DNA of 6,490 nucleotides from assembly GCA_900770015.1 (NCBI GenBank), contig CAAGIU010000158.1, positions 1 to 6,490 on the forward strand, read 5' to 3'. Made by a program: the position numbers and the translations under genes. Positions 1 to 5,145 of the stretch are shown here, one piece after another. Source of the stretch: an uncultured Oscillospiraceae bacterium (lineage in GTDB: Bacteria; Bacillota_A; Clostridia; Oscillospirales; Oscillospiraceae). The notes beneath the pieces were generated by a model. That model was not told where the DNA came from. It saw only the letters and a list, made by a program, of their open reading frames with translations, and did no database searches. Numbering within the stretch: position 1 is the stretch's first letter; each line of letters begins with the position of its first letter.

Positions 1-21
1 AGACGTGTGCTCTTCCGATCT
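1..21. other. Illumina adapter remnant (assembly artefact)
   Basis: The first 21 bases match, from memory, the 3' end of the Illumina TruSeq read-2 adapter, which finishes in GCTCTTCCGATCT. They are not genomic. The response-regulator frame on the minus strand runs straight into them, so residues translated from this stretch are false and the true left end of the sequence is base 22. An exact match of this length at the very first base of a sequence is not plausibly chance. Confidence 0.97.
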
Positions 22-321
22 GTTCAAAGCAACGGCCTGACGGGCATACTCAAAGTCGCTGTAGCCGCTGAGAATGATGATCTTGGTATCCGGCAGCTCC
101 CGGCTGACGATGCTGCTGAGGGCCAGACCGTCCATAAAGGGCATCTTAATATCCGTGATCAGCACATCGGGCTTGAGCTTGCGGATCAGGGGCAGGGCCA
201 TTTCCCCGTCCGGGGCGTCCCCCACAAATTCAAAGCCGTACTTCTCCCAGGGCACAATGTCCCGCAGTCCCTCCCGGACGATGCTCTCGTCCTCGGTGAT
301 GAATACCTTGATGAGTTCCAT
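22..321 (-). CDS. Response regulator, YesN type, receiver domain (partial, 3' end missing)
   Basis: This is the N-terminal receiver domain of a two-component response regulator; only the first 100 codons lie in the window before the adapter. Visible features are the acidic pair E10-D11, the phospho-acceptor D57 within LITDIKMPFMDG, and S85 at the switch position in IIILSGYSDFEYA. The conserved lysine of the last strand lies beyond the break. The WEKYGF stretch at 25-30, followed by VGDAPDGEMAL, is typical of YesN-family regulators, which carry a C-terminal AraC-type helix-turn-helix and work with a YesM-like membrane histidine kinase. Both the HTH and the kinase would lie off the left edge and are inferred. 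The ATG at 321 is supported by a GGGAGG Shine-Dalgarno 7 nt upstream. YesN-type regulators often control carbohydrate uptake genes, but no target is visible. The receiver call is very secure; the YesN subtype is likely. Confidence 0.93.
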
Positions 322-353
322 ATCTCTGCCTCCCAAATGCCGCACCACTGTAG

Positions 354-414
354 GGAATGCATTTATGCATTCCGCTGTCAATTGCCGAAAAATGCGGAAC
401 GGATAAACCGTTCC
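354..414 (-). promoter_or_regulatory. Structured leader of the response-regulator mRNA, with possible attenuator
   Basis: Two inverted repeats lie in the 5' leader, transcribed leftward. The promoter-proximal one pairs 408-414 with 396-402 (GGAACGG/CCGTTCC, 7 bp, 5-nt loop). On the minus strand it is followed within three bases by five T residues (388-392), which resembles a weak intrinsic terminator. The second pairs 366-373 with 354-361 (GGAATGCA/TGCATTCC, 8 bp, 4-nt loop). No known riboswitch class was recognised. The structures are seen directly; an attenuation role is inference. Confidence 0.4.
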
Positions 415-462
415 CTGCGGGATAAACGCAAAGGCAGCCCTCCACGGCCGCCCAACATAATC

Positions 463-492
463 ATCATACCATACCGCATTCCCTCTGGTCAA
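463..492 (-). promoter_or_regulatory. Sigma-A-type promoter for the response regulator
   Basis: Read on the minus strand, there is a -35 TTGACC (487-492), an 18-nt spacer, and a -10 TATGAT (463-468) preceded by TG one base upstream (extended -10). Transcription should start near 456, giving a leader of about 135 nt before the ATG at 321. Confidence 0.7.
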
Positions 493-567
493 GGATTTTC
501 TTCCCATAAGTTCCGTTTTCTCCCAGTTGCACGAAAGAAGCGAAACTTTTCTGTGCAGTACTCCATC

Positions 568-596
568 TTGAAAATGATTCTTTTCCGCGCTATTAT
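568..596 (+). promoter_or_regulatory. Strong sigma-A-type promoter on the plus strand
   Basis: TTGAAA (568-573) and TATTAT (591-596) each differ from consensus at one position and are separated by the optimal 17 nt. The predicted start is near 603. It is divergent from the response-regulator promoter about 75 bp to the left. The only elements downstream are a short region without a convincing ORF, an intrinsic terminator at 701-743, and then the lipoprotein gene at 829. Confidence 0.75.
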
Positions 597-602
597 ATAG
601 AT

Positions 603-743
603 ACAAAAGATGAACCACAGCCAATGGATCATCTTCTTAAATATAAAAAATCTGCAGAAAGAGAGGTCAAATCGCTGATGCTGGATACCAAGAGTGAATA
701 ACAGCCCTCAATGATGGAAGAAATCATTGAGGGCTGTTTTTTT
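603..743 (+). ncRNA. Candidate small RNA or attenuated leader RNA, about 140 nt
   Basis: The unit is defined by a near-consensus promoter at 568-596 and an intrinsic terminator at 701-743. A 5' hairpin pairs AAGATGA (607-613) with TCATCTT (629-635), continues through one A-A mismatch (614, 628) and closes with two C-G pairs. An AU-rich unpaired stretch (about 636-656) and a purine-rich AGAGAGG (659-665) follow. Possible tiny ORFs are 610-678 (22 residues), 624-701 (25 residues, stop abutting the terminator stem) and 678-701 (7 residues). None has a well-spaced ribosome binding site; AGAGAGG lies 12 nt before the last. It could be a trans-acting sRNA, a small-protein mRNA, or a leader controlling read-through into the lipoprotein gene. 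I recognise no known RNA family. Confidence 0.45.
701..743 (+). terminator. Intrinsic terminator
   Basis: A perfect 15-bp stem joins ACAGCCCTCAATGAT (701-715) to ATCATTGAGGGCTGT (723-737) across a 7-nt loop, followed by seven T residues (737-743). The T-tract is only on the plus strand, so it ends rightward transcription. No sizeable gene precedes it, which points to the short transcript starting near 603. Confidence 0.93.
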
Positions 744-828
744 ATGCTCTTGGATCAAAAGTTCCTCCGCAAGCCGGCATAAAATGGGGAAACTGGCAGA
801 TACTAGACCTGCAGGGAGTTGAGATCGG

Positions 829-1365
829 ATGAAGCTGGCACTTCGGCAACACCGCGCAATGGGCGCTGCGGGCTTCGGCGGAGCTTTTGCCCCATTGTGC
901 GGTGCTGTCCTTCTTCTTTTGTGCGCCTTTGCGCTCACCGGCTGCGGGAAAACGGGAACACCGGAAACCACCGGAAATTTTGCGCTGCTGCGGGACGGAG
1001 CCGAAATTACGCTGGATGCCCCGGCGGCGGAGGTGCTCTCCGGGCTGGGGGCGCCCTTCGTCTACGCGGAGGCGGCGCTTTCCGATTTTCCCGGGGTGGA
1101 GCGGACCTACTGCTTTTCGGGAATGGAGCTGCGGACCCACCCCTGCCGGGACGGGGAGCGCATTTCCAGCGTGCGGATCACAGGCAGCGGCACCAAAACC
1201 GCGGAAGGTCTTTGCGTCGGCTCCACAGCGGAGCAGGTGCAATCCTGCTTCGGTCTGGCTTCCCCGCCCGGGGAAAGCTGCACCGTCATCCGCGCCCCGG
1301 AGGCCATGACTCTGACCATCCGCAACAACGTGGTCACCCAGATCTACTGCTTCCGCTGCTCCTGA
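829..1365 (+). CDS. Cysteine-rich putative lipoprotein of unknown function
   Basis: This is a secreted, probably membrane-anchored protein of 178 residues whose function I do not recognise. The N-terminus has basic residues (K2, R6, R9), a hydrophobic stretch (about 19-36) and a lipobox LTGC ending at C39, so the mature protein should be lipidated on the outer face of the membrane. The mature part has two similar halves: ITLDAPAAEVLSGLGAP (60-76) and LCVGSTAEQVQSCFGLASP (128-146), each followed by beta-rich sequence. This pattern of helix plus LG(x)P then strands recalls the duplicated BLIP/SmpA-like fold, which is inference from pattern only. Seven cysteines lie after the lipidated one (95, 106, 129, 140, 151, 174, 177). 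The ATG at 829 has GGGAG 10 nt upstream; an internal Met11 is less likely because it would drop the positive N-terminal residues. The gene lies 85 bp beyond a terminator and converges on degV with a 10-bp gap. Confidence 0.8.
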   Translation: MKLALRQHRAMGAAGFGGAFAPLCGAVLLLLCAFALTGCGKTGTPETTGNFALLRDGAEITLDAPAAEVLSGLGAPFVYAEAALSDFPGVERTYCFSGMELRTHPCRDGERISSVRITGSGTKTAEGLCVGSTAEQVQSCFGLASPPGESCTVIRAPEAMTLTIRNNVVTQIYCFRCS

Positions 1366-1375
1366 ATAGTATGAA

Positions 1376-2218
1376 TCAGAAGCGCTCGAAGAAGGTGACC
1401 AGCACGGCGTCCGGGCCCAGATGGGTGCCGATGGTGGCGCCGATGCTGGCGGTGGGCACAGGGCCGTCCCAATCCTGCCACAGCTCCCGGCTGTCCTGAA
1501 TAAACCGCTGCAGCTGGGCATCGCTGGTGCCGGTGCAGCCCAGAAGGAAGGGCTTGGTGAAGTCGATGGTGCTCTTGCGCACCTCCTGCATCAGGTAGTT
1601 GTGGGCGTTTTTGGTGCCCCGGGCCTTGCCCACCATGACGATGACGCCGTCCACCAGTTTCAGCACCGGCTTGATGGCCAGCGCGCCGCCCAGAACCGCC
1701 ACGGTTTTGGAGATCCGGCCGCCGCGGTGCAGGTACTCCAGCGTATCGGGAATGCCGGTGAGCACCACATGGCTCTTGGCACGCTCCAGCTCTCCGACGA
1801 TCTGCTTTGCGTCCATGCCCTGCTCCACCAGCTGCAGCGCGTATTTCACCAGGATCTGCTCGCCCAGTGTGGCGTTCATGCTGTCCACCACATAGACGTT
1901 TTCAAAATCCTCCGCCGCCAGCACGGCGCTCTGCCAGGTGCCGGAGAGCTTGCTGGCCAGCACGATGGCGATCACCGTCTCCCCCGCAGCCCTGGCTTTG
2001 GCGAAGGCATCCGCAAACTGACCGGGAGGCACCAGACTGGTGGTGGGCAGATCCTTGCAGGAAGCGAGCTTTTCAAAGAACTCCCTGTGGCTCAGATCCA
2101 GGCCGTCCCGGTACTCCTCCTGGCCAAAGTGGATGGTCAGGGGGATGACCGTCAGGTTTTCGGGGCAGGGCGCCAGAATATCCGAACCGGAGTCCGTGAT
2201 GATGCGAATTTTTTCCAT
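1376..2218 (-). CDS. DegV family fatty-acid-binding protein
   Basis: This is a full-length (280 residue) DegV-domain protein. Members bind a long-chain fatty acid; FakB members present it to the kinase FakA to make acyl-phosphate for phospholipid synthesis. Visible motifs are the N-terminal TDSGSD (8-13), TTSLVP (59-64), the ligand-site loop ASKLSGTWQSA (88-98), VDS (111-113), LEYLHRGGRIS (160-170), KP at 183-184, and the C-terminal IGATIGTHLGPDAV (259-272) with the conserved histidine H266. The protein is cytoplasmic with no signal sequence. The ATG at 2218 has GAGAGG 5 nt upstream. No fakA lies beside it, which is common because many Firmicutes carry several scattered degV paralogues. It has its own promoter (2296-2324), and a possible 6-bp hairpin (2235-2240/2252-2257) lies in the leader close to the ribosome binding site. 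No terminator is visible at its 3' end. Family is certain; the specific ligand is not known. Confidence 0.96.
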   Translation of the reverse strand: MEKIRIITDSGSDILAPCPENLTVIPLTIHFGQEEYRDGLDLSHREFFEKLASCKDLPTTSLVPPGQFADAFAKARAAGETVIAIVLASKLSGTWQSAVLAAEDFENVYVVDSMNATLGEQILVKYALQLVEQGMDAKQIVGELERAKSHVVLTGIPDTLEYLHRGGRISKTVAVLGGALAIKPVLKLVDGVIVMVGKARGTKNAHNYLMQEVRKSTIDFTKPFLLGCTGTSDAQLQRFIQDSRELWQDWDGPVPTASIGATIGTHLGPDAVLVTFFERF

Positions 2219-2295
2219 TGTATCCTCTCATTTCTCCCGGTTTTCCAAGTGCCGGGACAGGTAGTTGATAGAATCTCCACGGGGATGCGCAATGG

Positions 2296-2324
2296 ATTTT
2301 ATCACAGACTTGTTGTAAAATCAA
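2296..2324 (-). promoter_or_regulatory. Sigma-A-type promoter for degV
   Basis: On the minus strand TTGATT (2319-2324), a 17-nt spacer and TAAAAT (2296-2301) form a plausible promoter. The start should be near 2289, leaving a leader of about 70 nt. It is the best candidate between the palindromic element and the gene. Confidence 0.6.
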
Positions 2325-2424
2325 CATCTATACAATACAAAAAATTACCATTCCACCGGTCAACAGCCAGCATTTTGACGGTTTTTGACCATTTCGGGGA
2401 AAGGTAGTCAAAGTACCAGCCACA

Positions 2425-2566
2425 GTAGGGGAGGATATTATCCTCCCGCGCGGTACAACCCGACAAAAATAAAAATGTTGAGCGAATCCGTACCGCATCC
2501 GGCGTGGTACCATTCACCGGAACACGCGGACAACCAACGTGGCGGGAGGATGATATCCTCCCCTAC
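2425..2566. repeat. MITE-like element bounded by palindromic inverted repeats
   Basis: A 142-bp stretch is bounded by 25-bp inverted repeats at 2425-2449 and 2542-2566 that agree at 24 of 25 positions (GTAGGGGAGGATAT followed by T or C, then ATCCTCCCGC). Each end is itself a palindrome (GGGAGGAT/ATCCTCCC around a 3-nt centre). An inner inverted pair GCGGTAC (2450-2456) and GTACCGC (2490-2496) is also present. It encodes no credible protein and I see no clear target-site duplication. It may be a non-autonomous mobile element, or two head-to-head copies of a smaller palindromic repeat. The right arm (2487-2568) has a second copy at 3716-3797. Confidence 0.7.
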
Positions 2567-2568
2567 AA
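2487..2568 (-). repeat. Dispersed 82-bp repeat, copy 1
   Basis: Read on the minus strand, this aligns without gaps to 3716-3797 on the plus strand, with 8 mismatches in 82 positions by my count (about 90% identical). The first 31 bases, which hold the palindrome GGGAGGATATCATCCTCCC, are identical. Differences cluster in the middle, and the AATGGTACCACGCCGGA block is again identical. The two copies are in opposite orientation, about 1.15 kb apart, flanking the nucleotidyltransferase gene. Confidence 0.88.
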
Positions 2569-2588
2569 TTTTTAACATGGCATCCAAC

Positions 2589-2617
2589 AAAAAACAGCCG
2601 CTTTCGCGGCTGTTTTT
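2589..2617 (-). terminator. Intrinsic terminator of the nucleotidyltransferase gene
   Basis: A perfect 8-bp stem ACAGCCGC (2594-2601)/GCGGCTGT (2606-2613) with loop TTTC is flanked by six A residues (2589-2594) and five T residues (2613-2617), so it can work in both directions. It begins about 10 nt past the stop codon of the minus-strand gene ending at 2623 and is most likely that gene's terminator. Confidence 0.9.
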
Positions 2618-2622
2618 GCGGT

Positions 2623-3561
2623 TTACAGGTCGGAATAGAGATTTTTGGGATAAACACCGTCTTCGATGAGGCGGCGGAAGCTCTCCACCACCATGGCCTT
2701 ATCCTCCTTGTAGGTGACGCCGAACCATCTGTCGCTGGTGGGCAGCGCCTTTACGGTGCATTTTTCCGCCCGCAGCAGACCACCGATGAGGGTGGGCAGC
2801 AGGTACTCCGCCTTCATGGGGTTGGCTGCCACGCTTTGGGCAAAGAAATCGGCGAAGGAATCCTCCAGCACCTTCATAAAGGGCGGCATCTGTCCTTCCT
2901 GCCCCGGGAAGCCCCACATATTCATGGACACCAGTGCGTTGAGATCCAGCGCTCTGCCGTCGGCCTCGGCGCCGGCTTCGGTCTTCACGATGTTCCGGGT
3001 CTCCACCACATCCACCACATGGCTGTGGCCTTCCTCCACCCGGCAGATGCCCCGGGTGACGCCGCCGTGGTCGGACAGGGTGTTTTTCAGCACAAAGCCT
3101 GCCATGGCGATGGCGGAAGCCTCATGGGGCTGGATCAGCCAGTCGTGGAGCATCCGGTAGGCCTCTTTGCCATAGTAGTCGTCGGCGTTGATGACCATGA
3201 AGGGCTCCCGGATCAGCTCCTTTGCCGCCAGCACCGCCTGACCGGTGCCCCAGGGCTTGCTGCGGCCCTCCGGGACGGTGAAGCCTTCGGGAATTGCCGA
3301 AAGCTCCTGAAACGCATAGGCGGTTTCCACCCCCAGCTTTTCACAGACGGCCCCGATGCGGTCTCCGATGCGCTCCCGGAAATCTGCCTCGATGTCCCTG
3401 CGGATGACAAATACAACCTTATTGAAGCCTGCGGCAATGGCATCGTGGATGGAATAGTCCATGATGATCTCGCCGTTGCAGCCCACAGGCTCCAGCTGCT
3501 TGATGCCGCCGCCAAAGCGGGAGCCGATGCCCGCCGCCATAATCAATAGTGTCGTCTTCAT
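2623..3561 (-). CDS. Sugar-phosphate-type nucleotidyltransferase
   Basis: This 312-residue cytoplasmic enzyme has the NTP_transferase (GlmU/RfbA/GalU-like) fold. Such enzymes join a nucleoside triphosphate to a phosphorylated sugar or alcohol, releasing pyrophosphate and giving an activated precursor for polysaccharide or cell-surface synthesis. Visible features are the N-terminal signature MAAGIGSRFGGGIKQL (8-23) with G11, G13, R15 and K21, the base-binding PWGTGQAV (103-110), and the metal-binding VINADDYYG (123-131) with D127/D128. Downstream sequence resembles the sugar-binding part (GVTRGICRVEE; NMWGFPGQ). There is no LbH acyltransferase or other second domain. The ATG at 3561 has a G-rich GGGGGG site about 7 nt upstream. 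The gene stands alone, with its own promoter (3603-3631) and terminator (2589-2617), between two inverted repeat copies. The neighbouring polysaccharide genes suggest a role in the same pathway, but the substrate cannot be read from sequence. Confidence 0.9.
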   Translation of the reverse strand: MKTTLLIMAAGIGSRFGGGIKQLEPVGCNGEIIMDYSIHDAIAAGFNKVVFVIRRDIEADFRERIGDRIGAVCEKLGVETAYAFQELSAIPEGFTVPEGRSKPWGTGQAVLAAKELIREPFMVINADDYYGKEAYRMLHDWLIQPHEASAIAMAGFVLKNTLSDHGGVTRGICRVEEGHSHVVDVVETRNIVKTEAGAEADGRALDLNALVSMNMWGFPGQEGQMPPFMKVLEDSFADFFAQSVAANPMKAEYLLPTLIGGLLRAEKCTVKALPTSDRWFGVTYKEDKAMVVESFRRLIEDGVYPKNLYSDL

Positions 3562-3602
3562 ATCTCAGCCCCCCAGATGTCGTTCTGGTGTATTGTTATT
3601 CC

Positions 3603-3631
3603 AGTATACCGCATATTTTCTGGAATGTCCA
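3603..3631 (-). promoter_or_regulatory. Sigma-A-type promoter for the nucleotidyltransferase
   Basis: On the minus strand TGGACA (3626-3631) and TATACT (3603-3608) are separated by 17 nt; each has one mismatch to consensus. The start near 3596 gives a leader of about 35 nt. This makes the gene transcriptionally independent of the glycosyltransferase unit. Confidence 0.72.
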
Positions 3632-3715
3632 TACAGAAAAGCAAATATTATGCATTGTACTGACCGCGTTAACGCAGCAAATTGTATTTTGGCGGGGCGA
3701 ATTACAATCCAGCCG

Positions 3716-3797
3716 TTGTAGGGGAGGATATCATCCTCCCGCCACGCGGGTCGACTGTGTGTTCCGATGAATGGTACCACGCCGGACGCGGTACGGA
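3716..3797 (+). repeat. Dispersed 82-bp repeat, copy 2
   Basis: This is the inverted partner of 2487-2568 (74 of 82 positions identical, no gaps). It begins with the palindrome GGGAGGATATCATCCTCCC (3722-3740) and ends at GGTACGGA. Similarity stops at about 3797; the other half of the 142-bp element and its second end are absent here, so this is either a solo half-element or the true basic unit. It lies 60 bp downstream of the glycosyltransferase stop codon, where no T-tract terminator is visible, and its hairpin might act as a 3' transcript structure. Confidence 0.88.
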
Positions 3798-3857
3798 GCG
3801 AAGCGCCAGTGTGCCAAATTCCAATTTTCCATAGGATGCGCAAACCCGGTATACGTT

Positions 3858-5135
3858 TTATTCTTTGCGGGGTACCGCCGGTTTATCCGAATGGATTCTC
3901 CGTTTTCCCGCGGTTTTCCTCCAGAGCAGATATCCGCGCAGGCTGAAAAGCCTCAGCAGCCCCCGCTTTATCCGGTTTTTCCTCCGGGTCGGGCGCAGGG
4001 ACAGCACATCGAAAAAGCGGTTATCCTCCGGCATGGCAGCCAGGAATGCCTCATGCTTTTCGTAAGCTTCGGCACAGCCGGGCATGGAAACCGGGGTGTA
4101 CGGCATGGCTTTCAGCGCGCCCTTCAGCAGAATCTGCTCCATCAGCTCCGCCAGGGTGTGCCGTGCCTCCCCGTCCCGACAGAGGGTCTGGCCGGTGGTG
4201 TGGCCCAGGATGCCGATGGGCTGGCCGTCGGAGGCGTCCATGGACACCGTGGGAACCCCGGCATGGGCCAGAATCCGGGCGCTTCCGGCGGAGGCAATGC
4301 CCAGATCCAGCTTCTCAAACAGGCTCTCCGGGATGGGGTAGACGAACCCGGAAAGATACAGCCGGATATTTTCGTGCTTTTCCAGCCGCTGCCGAATCCA
4401 CCCGGCAGTGTCCCGGGGAGCATCCTCCGGCTCGCCGCCGATGAACAGGCAGCCCAGGGTACGCTCCGGGTGGCGTGCGGCGTACTGCTCCATGGCCTCC
4501 ACCGCGGCGGGGATGTAATTTTTATTCAGTCTGCCCAGGCAGCAGACGGTGTCGTCGTGGGCTTCAAAGGGGATCGCCTCCAGCCGGGGGTCGCGGACAT
4601 CCGCCACGGCGTTGTGGCCTGCCGCAGAGAGAAGATACCGCTGCGGATCGGGAATCTCCTGACCGGGAAAGAGCAGGCCCAGCGCCCGCTGGTTGATCAC
4701 CGCCAGCTCCTTTCGCCGGAGCTTCTCCGCAAAGAAAGGCCGAAAGCCCGGGTCCATGGGGTACTGCTCGTCCAGCAGGAAGAGAAAATGCTTCGCCCCC
4801 AGCTTTTGGGCTGTCAGCTCTGCCCAAGCGCTCATATGGGGGGTGTTGGATTCCACCAGAATTTCGCCGGGGTCGCTTCTGATGCACCTGAGAAGCGTTT
4901 CCAGCGTCCGTTCCACATCCCTGCGGCGCAGCAGCTGGGGCCAGCAGTGCAGCTCCGGGAAAATGCCGTCCCGGTGGGCTTCCAGAACCGGAATCAGGAT
5001 CGGCGCATCCCGGTCGGAAATAATACGCACCTGCCACCCCCGGCTTTCCAGATAGCTTGCCTTGTTGCTGACATAGAGCTGGGCACCGCCCATTCCTGCA
5101 ATGGTTCCGGTGAAAATCACATAGGTTTTTTGCAT
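3858..5135 (-). CDS. Glycosyltransferase, GT4-like, with non-canonical donor site
   Basis: This 425-residue GT-B fold glycosyltransferase probably adds a sugar to a surface or exopolysaccharide intermediate at the inner membrane face. The N-terminal domain opens with YVIFTGTIAGMGGAQLYVSNK, where G14-M-G-G-A-Q19 is the GT4-style glycine loop. The second Rossmann domain starts near CLGRLNKNYIPA (199-210), followed by LFIGG (230-234). The usual donor-site EGFG(x)P...EAMACGVPV pattern becomes ASAGSARILAHAGVPTVSMD (281-300), which keeps GVP but lacks both glutamates of the EX7E motif. The C-terminal 45 residues are very basic with scattered aromatics (TRRKNRIKRGLLRLF...), suggesting peripheral membrane contact. 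I chose the ATG at 5135 because AGGTGGGG precedes it closely and it starts 10 bp after the upstream stop; a 20-residue longer reading from 5195 overlaps the polymerase gene and adds an unrelated extension. It is probably co-transcribed with the EpsG-like gene. Donor and acceptor are unknown. Confidence 0.85.
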   Translation of the reverse strand: MQKTYVIFTGTIAGMGGAQLYVSNKASYLESRGWQVRIISDRDAPILIPVLEAHRDGIFPELHCWPQLLRRRDVERTLETLLRCIRSDPGEILVESNTPHMSAWAELTAQKLGAKHFLFLLDEQYPMDPGFRPFFAEKLRRKELAVINQRALGLLFPGQEIPDPQRYLLSAAGHNAVADVRDPRLEAIPFEAHDDTVCCLGRLNKNYIPAAVEAMEQYAARHPERTLGCLFIGGEPEDAPRDTAGWIRQRLEKHENIRLYLSGFVYPIPESLFEKLDLGIASAGSARILAHAGVPTVSMDASDGQPIGILGHTTGQTLCRDGEARHTLAELMEQILLKGALKAMPYTPVSMPGCAEAYEKHEAFLAAMPEDNRFFDVLSLRPTRRKNRIKRGLLRLFSLRGYLLWRKTAGKRRIHSDKPAVPRKE

Positions 5136-5145
5136 GATCCCCACC

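Noticed and set aside
351..381. TTGACA on the minus strand at 376-381 as a second response-regulator promoter
   Set aside because: No -10-like hexamer lies 16-19 nt downstream, whereas 463-492 has both boxes and an extended -10.
7..600. Plus-strand open frame of 197 codons at the left edge
   Set aside because: It begins inside the adapter, is antisense to the receiver domain, and continues through the non-coding leader. The receiver motifs on the minus strand are unambiguous.
510..701. Open plus-strand frame of 63 codons ending at the 701-743 terminator, as a gene remnant
   Set aside because: Its only ATGs are late and lack a ribosome binding site, most of it lies upstream of the predicted transcription start, and the translation resembles no family I recognise.
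742..1521. Minus-strand open frame of 259 codons over the lipoprotein gene
   Set aside because: The plus-strand frame has a signal peptide with lipobox and a ribosome binding site. The minus frame is low-complexity Arg/Ser/Pro/Ala-rich and overlaps the degV 3' end.
1421..2407. Plus-strand open frame of 328 codons opposite degV
   Set aside because: The minus strand carries all DegV motifs. This frame is a compositional shadow that also runs through the degV promoter region.
2425..2566. CRISPR-like repeats
   Set aside because: There are only two repeats in inverted orientation, with no regular spacers and no cas genes; this fits a palindromic mobile-type element instead.
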